Shown here: piece by piece, positions 27,767-36,554 of the stretch | Position numbering within the stretch: the first letter of the stretch is position 1 | Layout of the letters: the number at the start of each line of letters is the position of its first letter | NCBI RefSeq assembly: GCF_002743055.1 | Contig: NZ_PDYM01000018.1 | Coordinates: forward strand, 1 to 58,550 | Source: Sporosarcina sp. P13 | GTDB taxonomy: Bacteria; Bacillota; Bacilli; Bacillales_A; Planococcaceae | Direction of reading: 5' to 3' | Length of the DNA stretch: 58,550 bases | The notes under the pieces: generated by a model | Database searches by the model: none | The model's input: only the letters and a program-made list of their open reading frames with translations | Told to the model about the DNA's origin: nothing | Translations under genes and position numbers: made by a program

Positions 27767-27841
27767 TGTTATCAGCTTTTCCTTCTAAACCCTCTACCTG
27801 CTTCATATAATAGCCTGAGCTAAGAAAAGGAGTGAAGTAGA

Positions 27842-28444
27842 TTGACTAGACATCAATGGACGGTACAAGAAACATTTTATTTTCCAGCTGAATATGGTGC
27901 GTTTACAGAAGCCGCTGAATGTAAAGTGACGCCTGGGTTTACGGAAGACCGAACAGAAGATTCGATTCGCTTGCAGGGAATTTATCACATTGCAGCGAAT
28001 GTCGTATTTGATGGAGACAAGCCAGTGGCAGATGCTTCAGAAGAACGCCTCGTGATTGATGACGTAGAAGTGGATAACAACAAAGGATATTTCGAATATG
28101 CTGTGCCATTAAACGTTGATTTGCCTGCAGAATACAAAGGCATATTGGAATTACATGTAGATGAAATAAAGGCCACGCCAAACGACGGTGGATTACATTT
28201 AGAGTGGACGGTTCATCTGAAAGAGGTGAAAGTCCAAGAAGAAGTCGCTGTCGCGCAACCCGTCGCTGCTGAATTCGCCGTAGAATCGACATCACATATG
28301 GAATTCCTTGCGAATGCAGACCGAGCAGTCGAAAATGTGCATAATGAAATGGAAGACTTTCTCTTATACATCGCCGCACTAGATGACGACGTGACGAGAA
28401 AGATCTTCCATTCAAATAATATTTTTGTAGAAGCAGAAGGATAA
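27842..28444 (+). CDS. SpoVID-like spore coat protein lacking the LysM domain
   Basis: A 200-residue acidic protein. The N-terminal part (WTVQETFYFPAEYGAFTEAA, then IRLQGIYHIAANVVFD) resembles the beta-rich N-terminal domain of SpoVID, the coat encasement protein that interacts with SpoIVA and CotE. SpoVID lies between hemL and valS in Bacillus too. Bacillus SpoVID is several hundred residues and ends in LysM; here the frame stops after a short helical tail and no LysM sequence follows in any frame. TTG 27842 has AAAAGGAG upstream. Identity is by position and weak similarity. Confidence 0.65.
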   Translation: MTRHQWTVQETFYFPAEYGAFTEAAECKVTPGFTEDRTEDSIRLQGIYHIAANVVFDGDKPVADASEERLVIDDVEVDNNKGYFEYAVPLNVDLPAEYKGILELHVDEIKATPNDGGLHLEWTVHLKEVKVQEEVAVAQPVAAEFAVESTSHMEFLANADRAVENVHNEMEDFLLYIAALDDDVTRKIFHSNNIFVEAEG

Positions 28445-28603
28445 ACAAGCGAGTAAGCAAAATAATAAAAAGTCACCCGTCGTTGGCACAATGAGTAAAC
28501 GGATTAATTGAAACACCGTAAGAGGAATAATACAGCCTTTACAATAAAACCGTGTTCTTCTCAGCCAAGGTGGCAATAAATACGGATTATAGCCTTTACG
28601 CAC
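28412..28603 (-). CDS. Small two-helix membrane protein (63 aa)
   Basis: On the minus strand, GTG 28603 is preceded by AAAGG about 10 bases upstream. The product begins with a basic, proline- and tryptophan-containing stretch (GYNPYLLPPWLRRTRFYCKG) and then has two hydrophobic helices (IIPLTVFQLIRLLIV and FLLFCLLACLSFCFY). Its last 33 bases overlap the end of the SpoVID-like gene on the other strand. The composition looks like a genuine membrane protein. No family name can be given. Confidence 0.55.
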   Translation of the reverse strand: MRKGYNPYLLPPWLRRTRFYCKGCIIPLTVFQLIRLLIVPTTGDFLLFCLLACLSFCFYKNII

Positions 28604-28638
28604 AATACATCATCCTTTCTTTAGTCTGCAAGTAAAAC

Positions 28639-28668
28639 TTGACGGAGATAGTATTCTTCGCCTATAAT
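28639..28668 (+). promoter_or_regulatory. Promoter of the valS T-box transcript
   Basis: TTGACG (28639-28644) and TATAAT (28663-28668) are spaced by 18 bases. Transcription would begin around 28675. Confidence 0.8.
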
Positions 28669-28674
28669 AATGGG

Positions 28675-28926
28675 TGATAAGAATAACTATGCGAAGAATA
28701 GGTAAGTACATGTGTACAGTTTTCTCTAGAGAGGGTACGATTGGTGGAACGTACCTGGAAACGACAGATGGAAAGTCCCCTATGAGCAGTTTCTGTGAAA
28801 AACAGTAGCAGAGACCGGTGAAAACCGTTACCAATTCATGAAGATGTATGCTATTTTAGCGTTCATAAATAAAGGTGGTACCACGAGCTCCTTCGTCCTT
28901 TAACCGGGAAGAATGGAGCTTTTTTG
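28675..28926 (+). ncRNA. T-box leader, valine-specific
   Basis: The leader of about 250 nt shows the conserved T-box AGGTGGTACCACG (28873-28885) and a terminator AGCTCC/GGAGCT with T-run (28886-28926). Stem I can close through ATAGG and CCTAT, placing a GTC triplet (about 28765) in the specifier loop, which is a valine codon. Uncharged tRNA-Val would favour antitermination and turn on valS. Confidence 0.92.
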
Positions 28927-28958
28927 TATCCCTTTTTTTAACTGAAGGAGGAACTGAA

Positions 28959-31604
28959 ATGACTGATGAATTAACGATGCCAACGAAGTATGACCCGCAA
29001 GCTGTAGAAAATGGACGTTATGACTGGTGGCTACAAGGAAAATACTTTGAATCCGATGTAAAAAGCGAGAAAGAACCGTATACAATCGTTATCCCGCCAC
29101 CAAACGTTACGGGTAAACTTCACTTGGGCCATGCTTGGGATACTACGCTACAAGATATGCTTATTCGTATGAAGCGTATGCAAGGCTACGACGCACTATG
29201 GTTACCTGGAATGGACCATGCGGGTATCGCAACACAAGCAAGAGTTGAAGAAAAATTACGTTCTGAAGGTAAGACACGCCATGATTTAGGCCGCGAGAAA
29301 TTTGTACAAGAAACATGGAAGTGGAAAGAAGAATATGCAAGCCATATTCGTGCACAATGGGCGAAACTAGGATTGGCGCTTGATTATTCGCAAGAACGTT
29401 TTACTCTAGATGAAGGATTGTCAAAAGCGGTACGTGAAGTATTCGTAAAATTATACGAGAAAAAGCTAATCTATCGCGGTGAATATATCATCAACTGGGA
29501 TCCTGCGACGAAAACAGCAATATCCGATATCGAAGTGATTCATAAAGACGTTCAAGGTGCATTCTATCATATGCGCTATCCATTAACGGATGGTACTGGA
29601 TCTATCGAAATTGCTACAACACGTCCGGAAACGATGCTCGGTGATACAGCGGTTGCAGTGCACCCGGAAGATGAGCGTTACAAGCACTTGATCGGCAAAA
29701 TGGTAACATTGCCAATCGTTGGCCGTGAAATTCCAATCGTGGCAGATGATTATGTGGAAATGGACTTCGGAAGCGGTGCAGTGAAAATTACACCTGCACA
29801 TGACCCGAATGACTTTGAAGTAGGGAATCGTCATAACTTGCCACGCGTACTCGTCATGAACGAAGACGGTACGATGAATAAATTAGCAGGTAAATACGAA
29901 GGGTTGGATCGTTTCGAATGCCGTAAGCAAATCGTCAAAGATCTGCAAGATATGGACGTGTTATTCGAAATTGAAGACCATATGCATTCAGTCGGTCACT
30001 CGGAACGTAGTGGAGCAGTCGTAGAACCTTATTTATCTACACAATGGTTCGTTAATATGCAACCACTTGCTGAACAAGCGATTAAGTTGCAGAAGAACGA
30101 AGATGAGAAAGTTCATTTCGTACCAGAACGTTTTGAAAAGACGTATCTTGGTTGGATGGAAAATGTTCATGACTGGTGCATTTCTCGTCAGCTTTGGTGG
30201 GGCCACCGTATCCCGGCTTGGTACCATAACACAACAGGTGAAATCCATGTTGGTCAAGAAGCACCGGCAGATGAAGAGAACTGGACACAGGACAAAGACG
30301 TTTTGGATACATGGTTCTCGTCTGCACTTTGGCCTTTCTCGACTATGGGTTGGCCGGATGTTAACAGCGAAACGTTCAAGAAATACTATCCGAACGATAC
30401 CCTTGTTACAGGATATGATATCATCTTCTTTTGGGTGTCCCGCATGATCTTCCAAGCACTCGAATTCACGGAGGAGCGTCCATTTAAGGATGTCTTAATC
30501 CATGGACTTGTACGTGCAGAAGACGGTCGTAAAATGTCTAAGTCTCTCGGTAACGGTGTAGACCCAATGGACGTGATCGATCAGTACGGTGCCGACGCAT
30601 TGCGTTACTTCCTAGCCACAGGTTCTTCACCTGGTCAGGATTTGCGTTATTCTACCGAAAAAGTAGAAGCGATCTGGAATTTTGCCAATAAAATTTGGAA
30701 TGCTTCCCGTTTCGCATTGATGAATATGGACGGTATGACATACGACGAAATCGATCTAACAGGGGAGAAATCTGTAGCGGACGCATGGATCTTAACTCGT
30801 CTGAATGAAACGGTTGAACAAGTGACAAGCCTTGCCGATCGCTATGAATTCGGTGAAATGGGTCGCGCATTGTACAACTTCATCTGGGATGATTTCTGTG
30901 ACTGGTATATTGAAATGGCGAAATTGCCATTATATGGTGAAGATGAAGTAGCGAAGAAGATGACGCGTTCTGTACTTGCGCATGTTCTAGATCAGACGAT
31001 GCGTTTATTGCACCCATTGATGCCTTTCATTACTGAAGAGATCTGGCAGAACCTTCCTCACGTTGGGGAGTCGATCACAGTGGCGAAGTGGCCAGAAGTC
31101 GATGCACAGTTGATGGATAAATCGCGTGCAACGGATATGAAATTATTGATGGATATTATTAAAGCAGTACGTACAATTCGTGCAGAAGTGAATACACCGA
31201 TGAGCCGTAAAGTCGATTTGTATATTTCTGCAAAGGATGACGCGACTGTGGCGGTACTTGAAGCAAATCGTCAATATGTTGAACGTTTCTGTAATCCAGA
31301 GTCGTTGACAATTGGTGTAAATGTCAATGCACCAGGTAAGACAATGTCGGCAGTCGTGACAGGGGCAGAGTTGTATTTGCCGCTTGAAGGATTGCTTGAT
31401 ATTGAAGAAGAGTTGGCTCGTTTGACGAAAGAACTCGGCAAGTGGCAAGGTGAAGTGAAGCGAGTGCAAGGCAAGTTATCTAACGAACGCTTTACAGCGA
31501 AAGCCCCTGCTGCAGTTGTTGAGGAAGAACGTGCGAAAGAACAAGATTATTTAGTGAAGTATGCGGCGGTTGAGCGTCGTATTGCGGAGTTAAAGGAAAT
31601 TTAA
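28959..31604 (+). CDS. valS: Valyl-tRNA synthetase
   Basis: An 881-residue class I synthetase of normal length. HLGH (55-58) is the HIGH motif, KMSKS appears in [13 protein letters not shown], the editing domain lies between ([17 protein letters not shown]), and a C-terminal coiled coil ([20 protein letters not shown]) is typical of ValRS. ATG 28959 has GAAGGAGG before it; an upstream GTG in frame lies inside the T-box and is rejected. Regulated by the T-box. Terminator at 31617, so it is monocistronic, whereas in Bacillus folC follows closely. Confidence 0.99.
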   Translation: MTDELTMPTKYDPQAVENGRYDWWLQGKYFESDVKSEKEPYTIVIPPPNVTGKLHLGHAWDTTLQDMLIRMKRMQGYDALWLPGMDHAGIATQARVEEKLRSEGKTRHDLGREKFVQETWKWKEEYASHIRAQWAKLGLALDYSQERFTLDEGLSKAVREVFVKLYEKKLIYRGEYIINWDPATKTAISDIEVIHKDVQGAFYHMRYPLTDGTGSIEIATTRPETMLGDTAVAVHPEDERYKHLIGKMVTLPIVGREIPIVADDYVEMDFGSGAVKITPAHDPNDFEVGNRHNLPRVLVMNEDGTMNKLAGKYEGLDRFECRKQIVKDLQDMDVLFEIEDHMHSVGHSERSGAVVEPYLSTQWFVNMQPLAEQAIKLQKNEDEKVHFVPERFEKTYLGWMENVHDWCISRQLWWGHRIPAWYHNTTGEIHVGQEAPADEENWTQDKDVLDTWFSSALWPFSTMGWPDVNSETFKKYYPNDTLVTGYDIIFFWVSRMIFQALEFTEERPFKDVLIHGLVRAEDGRKMSKSLGNGVDPMDVIDQYGADALRYFLATGSSPGQDLRYSTEKVEAIWNFANKIWNASRFALMNMDGMTYDEIDLTGEKSVADAWILTRLNETVEQVTSLADRYEFGEMGRALYNFIWDDFCDWYIEMAKLPLYGEDEVAKKMTRSVLAHVLDQTMRLLHPLMPFITEEIWQNLPHVGESITVAKWPEVDAQLMDKSRATDMKLLMDIIKAVRTIRAEVNTPMSRKVDLYISAKDDATVAVLEANRQYVERFCNPESLTIGVNVNAPGKTMSAVVTGAELYLPLEGLLDIEEELARLTKELGKWQGEVKRVQGKLSNERFTAKAPAAVVEEERAKEQDYLVKYAAVERRIAELKEI

Positions 31605-31616
31605 TTAATTTAGGAG

Positions 31617-31659
31617 ACCCATCTGATGGCGAAAAGTTTTCGCTGTTAGATGGGTTTTT
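31617..31659 (+). terminator. Terminator of valS
   Basis: ACCCATCT pairs with AGATGGGT, with an inner GCGAAAA/TTTTCGC stem, followed by TTTTT. Confidence 0.92.
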
Positions 31660-31763
31660 GTATTCTACGTTCGGGGGAGGTACTGAGCTATTTAATAATA
31701 TGTAAGAAATGATATACTTGTTTGTAATCCATTGATTAATGAAGTGAAAGGTGACAAAGTCTT

Positions 31764-32450
31764 ATGAATGATTCATTAAAGCCGTATATTCAAGAACTTG
31801 TTCATATCTTTTCAGAACATGCCGATGAGGATTATGCTGTGTGGTCTAAAAACTATGTTAGAAACCAATTTGATTTCCTAGGTATTCGAACACCTATTCG
31901 TAGAAAGTTAATTAAACAATTTATAAAAGAAAATGGTTTACCGCAAAATGATAAATTGAAAGATATTATTTTTTCACTTTGGGATCTTCCAGAACGTGAA
32001 TACCAAAAAGCAGCTCTAGATATTCTTGAACACACAAAAAAGAACCTTACTACCGATGATATGTCATGGCTATCCACTTTAATTGTAAAAAAGTCATGGT
32101 GGGAGACGGTAGATGTGCTTTCGCCAAATATCTTTGGATATATGTTTTTAACGAATCCCGAAACGATTCCTATATATGCTGATAAATGGATTGAAAGTGA
32201 AAATATTTGGCTACAAAGGTCAGCGATATTGTACCAACTTAAATATAAAGAAAAAACAGACGAAGAACGGTTATTTCGATATATTTTAAGACGAGCAAGT
32301 AGTGATGAGTTTTTTGTTCAAAAGGCAATCGGGTGGGTATTACGTGAATATGCTAAAACCCAACCTAATCATGTCAAAAACTTTGTCAATCAACACTCTT
32401 TAAAACCGCTTAGTAAGCGGGAGGCTTTAAAACATTTTTCAAATGAGTAA
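31764..32450 (+). CDS. DNA alkylation repair protein (AlkD-like HEAT glycosylase)
   Basis: A 228-residue all-helical protein of the AlkC/AlkD family. YAVWSKNYVRNQFDFLGIRTP near the N-terminus and VKKSWWETVDVLSP (about 110-123), with the tryptophan and aspartate used for catalysis in Bacillus cereus AlkD, are present. It would excise positively charged alkylated bases such as 7-methylguanine and 3-methyladenine. AAAGGTG lies upstream of ATG 31764. It sits between valS and an SRPBCC gene as part of an accessory stretch inserted relative to Bacillus. Confidence 0.92.
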   Translation: MNDSLKPYIQELVHIFSEHADEDYAVWSKNYVRNQFDFLGIRTPIRRKLIKQFIKENGLPQNDKLKDIIFSLWDLPEREYQKAALDILEHTKKNLTTDDMSWLSTLIVKKSWWETVDVLSPNIFGYMFLTNPETIPIYADKWIESENIWLQRSAILYQLKYKEKTDEERLFRYILRRASSDEFFVQKAIGWVLREYAKTQPNHVKNFVNQHSLKPLSKREALKHFSNE

Positions 32451-32578
32451 CCACGTAATAAATCCAAGAGTTGGCATATAAATTTGTAATAATACGCTAC
32501 TGCGTAATAAGCATGTACATGTTTAAAGCGACTAAAGGCACACATACTATCATCCATAAAGCATATGGAGGAATTGTC

Positions 32579-33037
32579 ATGCCAATGATCACACATAGGG
32601 AATTTATTTCAGCTCCGATTGATAAGTGTTTTGAACTTGCAAGAGATGTTGAAACGATTATGCGAACAGCGCCAGACATAAAACAAAAAGCAGTTGGCGG
32701 GGTAACTTCTGGTTTGCTGGAAAAAGGGGATATCGTTACGTGGGAAACCGTACATTTTGGTATACGTACGCAACTAAGTTCTCAGATGATTGTCGTGGAA
32801 AGACCTCATTTATTTAAGGATTCCATGGTGAAAGGACTCTTTCATTCATTTACACATACCCATGAATTTATCGAGGTACAGAATGGAACATGGATGATTG
32901 ATCGTTTCGACTATAGTTCGCCATTGTCTTTACTTGGTGTGATGGCTGATCAGTTATTTTTGAAACGTTATATGCAGAATTTTATTAGAAAACGAGCGGG
33001 TGTGCTAAAAGTGATTGCTGAAAGTGAAGATGTGTAA
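32579..33037 (+). CDS. SRPBCC-fold (cyclase/dehydrase-like) protein
   Basis: A 152-residue soluble protein with a START/Bet v1-like pattern: ITHREFISAPIDKCFELARD at the start, a beta-rich middle (GDIVTWETVHFGI), and a long C-terminal helix. Such proteins bind hydrophobic ligands; the function is unknown. ATG 32579 follows ATGGAGG at 7-8 bases, much better than an in-frame start at 32471. A hairpin terminator closes it at 33059. Confidence 0.8.
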   Translation: MPMITHREFISAPIDKCFELARDVETIMRTAPDIKQKAVGGVTSGLLEKGDIVTWETVHFGIRTQLSSQMIVVERPHLFKDSMVKGLFHSFTHTHEFIEVQNGTWMIDRFDYSSPLSLLGVMADQLFLKRYMQNFIRKRAGVLKVIAESEDV

Positions 33038-33058
33038 ATGGATAATTACTTGAACAAT

Positions 33059-33115
33059 ATACCTGTGTAAGAACGCTGTATGATTTTTCTTACATAGGTA
33101 TTTTATTTATTATAA
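33059..33115 (+). terminator. Terminator of the SRPBCC gene
   Basis: ATACCTGTGTAAGA pairs with TCTTACATAGGTAT (one mismatch) across a loop, then a T-rich tract. Confidence 0.85.
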
Positions 33116-33244
33116 ACCTAAGAATCTAGCGGCAAACCTGAAGTAAATGAGCATGCCTGCAATGTCACGAATGAATGTGATCATTATGAGGTCGTTTTTA
33201 CGTCTAAATCAGTTTGAACAAAATAATAAAAAAGGGGGAGTAAG

Positions 33245-33967
33245 ATGTTCTTAAAAAGAATTGCACTTTTGGAAGAAGAGATTCCTTCTTTTGGTCGATA
33301 TCCATTTTCAATCCCTTCTATCAAAAATCTAAAAAAGTTGAATTTAGAAAATCCGGTGACGTTTTTCGTAGGAGAAAATGGCTCTGGAAAATCTACGTTG
33401 TTGGAAGCGATTGCGGATCGTTGTGATTTTAATACGGCTGGCGGGGGACGAAATAATACATATGATGTCTATGCATCAGAATCAGTACTTGGTAAACATA
33501 TTCGGCTTTCTTGGCTACCTAAAGTAACGAATGGATTTTTCTTGCGAGCAGAATCATTTTATAGTTTTGCAACACATCTTGAGGAAGTGGATGAGTCAGG
33601 GTTTAAAGATTATGGTGGAAGATCGCTTCACGAGCAGTCTCATGGCGAATCGTTTTTATCGTTATTTCTTAATCGGTTTAAAGGCCAAGCGATTTATCTG
33701 TTAGATGAACCGGAAGCTGCGTTATCCCCTGCAAGACAGCTGACTTTTTTACGGATTATTCATGACTTAGTGTCAGAGGGAAATGTACAATTTATCATCG
33801 CGACACATTCACCGATTCTATTAGGGTATCCAAACGCAGAGATTTTAAGTTTTGATGAGGGGGAAATTTCACCGATTGACTATGAAAAGACCGACCATTA
33901 TCAAATTACTAGGTACTTTTTAGAGAACCGAAAGCGATTTTTATCTGATTTATTAAGTGAAGAGTAA
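33245..33967 (+). CDS. AAA/ABC-type ATPase (COG3910-like)
   Basis: A 240-residue soluble ATPase with an ABC/SMC-type nucleotide-binding fold: Walker A VGENGSGKST (about 40-49), a signature-like SHGESFLSLF, Walker B IYLLDEPEAALS, and the H-loop ATHSPIL. No membrane segment or transporter partner is present. Such stand-alone ATPases are of unknown function; some act in defence or DNA-related systems. AAGGGGGAG precedes ATG 33245. It is followed 19 bases later by an unknown gene, probably co-transcribed. Confidence 0.85.
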   Translation: MFLKRIALLEEEIPSFGRYPFSIPSIKNLKKLNLENPVTFFVGENGSGKSTLLEAIADRCDFNTAGGGRNNTYDVYASESVLGKHIRLSWLPKVTNGFFLRAESFYSFATHLEEVDESGFKDYGGRSLHEQSHGESFLSLFLNRFKGQAIYLLDEPEAALSPARQLTFLRIIHDLVSEGNVQFIIATHSPILLGYPNAEILSFDEGEISPIDYEKTDHYQITRYFLENRKRFLSDLLSEE

Positions 33968-33986
33968 ATGTAAAAGAGGTGTTCGC

Positions 33987-34577
33987 ATGTTTTCGGATGA
34001 ACAACTACAAAAACTCATTGAAGGAAAAATGATTGGGGATGCATTTCCTTATGATACTGCTAATGAAATAGAAGTTGAGTCTCATATTAGACATTTATTT
34101 TATCGGATTAATCGCATTCCAAATGTAGTGTGTAAAGCAGAATGGAATCATTTCGGCAGTGGCTACGCTTCGTTTATTGAATTTTTTTGTTATCGAAAAG
34201 AAGATGTGATGGTTGTGGGAGAGAAGTATGGATTTCAGGAGGTAGAGATAAAGGGAATACTTATTGATATTTCACGCCTTGCAGCAGTAGCGATACTAGG
34301 CGAAGATGAACGATATAAAAAAGTGCGTATTGAAACGAATGAAACCGTTGGTGGGGGATACGGTTCTATACTCGATGGTCCCCATCGATTAACTGTTAGC
34401 GAGAAGCTTCTAACGTTTGCAGCTGAATTAAAGAATGTCCTAAAAGATTTTGACTATGAATTGTTGGAAGCTAAAGATATTGAACAACCTTTATCATTTC
34501 AAACGAAAATCCCAACAATTTATCGTCCAGTGAGACAGTACTTAGTTATGGATGCTATTTTTTATTGGGAGGATTGA
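33987..34577 (+). CDS. Protein of unknown function beside the ATPase (196 aa)
   Basis: A 196-residue soluble acidic protein with mixed alpha/beta pattern; segments such as NEIEVESHIRHLFYRINRIP and GGGYGSILDGPHRLTVSEKL are distinctive, but I do not recognise a family. There is no signal peptide or transmembrane helix. ATG 33987 has AAGAGGTG at good distance; an earlier in-frame codon at 33957 would overlap the ATPase. Its 20-base spacing after the ATPase suggests a two-gene unit. Confidence 0.75.
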   Translation: MFSDEQLQKLIEGKMIGDAFPYDTANEIEVESHIRHLFYRINRIPNVVCKAEWNHFGSGYASFIEFFCYRKEDVMVVGEKYGFQEVEIKGILIDISRLAAVAILGEDERYKKVRIETNETVGGGYGSILDGPHRLTVSEKLLTFAAELKNVLKDFDYELLEAKDIEQPLSFQTKIPTIYRPVRQYLVMDAIFYWED

Positions 34578-34741
34578 TTTACTAAAAAGTAGTTGCTATC
34601 TTCTAATTTTAAGATTGAATATATTGTGCAATAAAAAACAGGGCTGTGGAGAAAGTTTTTGTTCCTCCTACTCTATTTTCATCATAGGGATATTTAAGGT
34701 GTGTATCAATAAACGTTCCGTGGAGTTTTATCTGTTTAATC

Positions 34742-34782
34742 CAAAAAAGAATCCCTTTCAATCAATGATTAAAAGGAATTCT
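34742..34782 (-). terminator. Terminator of the ATP-grasp pair (minus strand)
   Basis: On the minus strand AGAATTCCTTT pairs with AAAGGGATTCT and is followed by TTTTTT. It may also stop readthrough from the plus-strand unknown gene. Confidence 0.75.
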
Positions 34783-34844
34783 AATTAATTTACCCGAAAA
34801 TAGCATGTTTAACCGCTTGATGAAAAAATCAAATGCCACTTGTA

Positions 34845-35630
34845 TCAAGCTTCCAACTGCTCCTTTACATACTCCATCAACTTCTCCGCTACAGAAAAAT
34901 CATATGTCACATACAACGATCGTGCCCCAACTGGATCCTCGATTTCATTCAACAACCAGCCACCAGTCGTCGGGAGAATAAAATCGATACCGATATAGTC
35001 GCTGGAAATTGCCCGGGAAATCGTTTTCACTTGTTTCGTTTCGCTATCGCTTAAAGAATACTTTTCTACTGTACCACCGAGTGTGTAGTTGGATTTGAAA
35101 GAATCCTGAGAACCTGTTCGTTTCACTGCACCAATAATTTTTTCACCAAGCATGAATACCCGGACGTCAGTTGCATTGGATTGGATGAATGGTTGTGCGA
35201 TAAGTTCGTTTGCTTCAAAGCAAATGAGCACATCATCTACTTGCTGTTTCGTTTCGCAAAGGAATACTTCACTTCCACCATGACCTCCACGTGTTTTCAA
35301 TACCAATGGCAACTCCGGTAGTCGCTGATCTGCACGGAATGTTGGGACGGTAGGAATGCCAAGCGTCCTTGCGAGTTCAAATGTGCGTAGTTTATCATTC
35401 GCGATTTCTTGCACACTCGCGCGATTGAATAGTCGATAGCCTGCTTGTTCTAATTGTAAAGCCAATTCGGGATCACGATCGCGGAATAAAATGAAATCTA
35501 CTGACTTTGTAGGTGGTTCTAACACTAGTTCTAACGCGATTCCTAGCTCATTTGATTTTTTCATCAAATCGTCTATAAACGCATAATTTCGCTTCGCTTC
35601 CTCCGCATTGTAATAGACAAAACCCTTCAT
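34845..35630 (-). CDS. ATP-grasp ligase, RimK-type (second of a pair)
   Basis: A 261-residue protein with an ATP-grasp fold: a short pre-ATP-grasp domain (VYYNAEEAKRNYAFIDDLMK), then LPLVLKTRGGHGGSEVFLCE, the ATP-lid region, VRVFMLGEKIIGAVKRTG, and the metal-binding end IGIDFILPTTGGWLLNEIED. These enzymes join a carboxylate and an amine through an acyl-phosphate. Its start overlaps the stop of the next ATP-grasp gene by 4 bases on the minus strand. Substrates are unknown and no precursor peptide gene is adjacent. Confidence 0.85.
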   Translation of the reverse strand: MKGFVYYNAEEAKRNYAFIDDLMKKSNELGIALELVLEPPTKSVDFILFRDRDPELALQLEQAGYRLFNRASVQEIANDKLRTFELARTLGIPTVPTFRADQRLPELPLVLKTRGGHGGSEVFLCETKQQVDDVLICFEANELIAQPFIQSNATDVRVFMLGEKIIGAVKRTGSQDSFKSNYTLGGTVEKYSLSDSETKQVKTISRAISSDYIGIDFILPTTGGWLLNEIEDPVGARSLYVTYDFSVAEKLMEYVKEQLEA

Positions 35631-36493
35631 CTAAGCTTCTCCAGTATGTACGCAATCATCGCATCGGCTACATTAATACCGGTGACGTTTAAGAGATTAC
35701 GAATATGTGCCGCGCCATTTACTTCGCAGACGAGTGGTTGTTCACCTGGACCGAATAGTAAATCGACACCTGCGAATTCCGCACCGACTGCTTTGGCGGC
35801 TGCTAGTGCGAGTGTTTCTTGTGCTGGAGTCAACTCTACAACTTCCGCCACACCACCGTTTGTAATATTCGCCCGGAAATCTGTTTCAGAATGGCGGTAC
35901 ATTGACGCAATGATTTGATCGCCTACGATATTGACGCGTAGATCCCGTCCTCTGCTCGTTTCAATGAACTCTTGGAACACGTAATCGACTCCACGTAGCT
36001 CCTTTACTTTTTCATCAAATGCCTTTTTTGTCTCGATTAAGTACACTTTCATGCCGAATGAACCGTGACCTTCTTTAATAATTAATGGTAAACCAAGTTC
36101 TACTAAGACGTTTTCATAATAACCACTATCTTCAATTGTGAAATTCGGATACACTTTCGGCGCAATGATTGTCCTCGGCATAGCGACACCGTGTTTTGCT
36201 AGTTCCAAATATTGTTTCGCTTTATTGTCACACGTCTCAATCACTTCTGGATCATTGAAGACAGGAATGCCCAGTTGTTTCAAGTAACGCGCCAGCAATG
36301 TGTCTTTATCTAGAAAGACGACAAAATCAGGTACATTCTCGATTTTTCTTTGTACGTTCATCCGAACTTCATAATTTTTCAAAAGAGTCGTTCGTATCCC
36401 CGCACGTTCTGCTGCTCCTTGAACGAGCCGTGCCTGATCCGCGAATTTATCACTCGTCAAACTTCCATTATATATTACCCAACAACTTTTCAA
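35627..36493 (-). CDS. ATP-grasp ligase, RimK-type (first of a pair)
   Basis: A 288-residue ATP-grasp protein: N-terminal VIYNGSLTSDKFADQARLV, KQYLELAKHGVAMPRTI, PLIIKEGHGSFGMKVYLIE, then GRDLRVNIVGDQIIASMYR and a metal-binding AGVDLLFGPGEQPLVCEVNG. This resembles RimK/LysX-type ligases. I chose TTG 36493: AAAGGTGG lies 8 bases upstream on the minus strand. A much longer frame up to 36685 would run through the folC start and is rejected. It heads a two-gene unit divergent from folC. Confidence 0.85.
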   Translation of the reverse strand: MKSCWVIYNGSLTSDKFADQARLVQGAAERAGIRTTLLKNYEVRMNVQRKIENVPDFVVFLDKDTLLARYLKQLGIPVFNDPEVIETCDNKAKQYLELAKHGVAMPRTIIAPKVYPNFTIEDSGYYENVLVELGLPLIIKEGHGSFGMKVYLIETKKAFDEKVKELRGVDYVFQEFIETSRGRDLRVNIVGDQIIASMYRHSETDFRANITNGGVAEVVELTPAQETLALAAAKAVGAEFAGVDLLFGPGEQPLVCEVNGAAHIRNLLNVTGINVADAMIAYILEKLR

Positions 36494-36517
36494 TCCACTC
36501 GCCACCTTTGTTATACT
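36489..36517 (+). promoter_or_regulatory. Promoter of folC
   Basis: TTCAAT (36489-36494) and TATACT (36512-36517) are spaced by 17 bases. The region is shared with the start of the divergent ATP-grasp gene. Confidence 0.5.
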
Positions 36518-36554
36518 ACATATATATCTTAATTTTAGCACAGGAGGAAATACT

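Noticed and set aside
27253..27806. Long frames on both strands through the repeats, coding for RHSKGKP- or WNGAARALN-type heptads
   Set aside because: They arise from a repeat length divisible by three, lack ribosome sites and extend into hemL or past its terminator.
28875..28958. Upstream GTG start of valS
   Set aside because: It lies within the T-box antiterminator/terminator; ATG 28959 has a strong ribosome site.
30033..30455. Long antisense frames inside valS
   Set aside because: Shadow frames of a well-identified gene; no ribosome sites and no recognisable domains.
33118..33200. Minus-strand short frame containing FIRDIAGMLIYFRFAARFLGL
   Set aside because: It looks somewhat protein-like but is only about 30 codons, has no ribosome site and is next to a terminator; support is too weak for a feature.
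34552..34788. A 78-codon plus-strand frame after the unknown protein
   Set aside because: No ribosome site, composition of random AT-rich sequence, and it runs through the minus-strand terminator.
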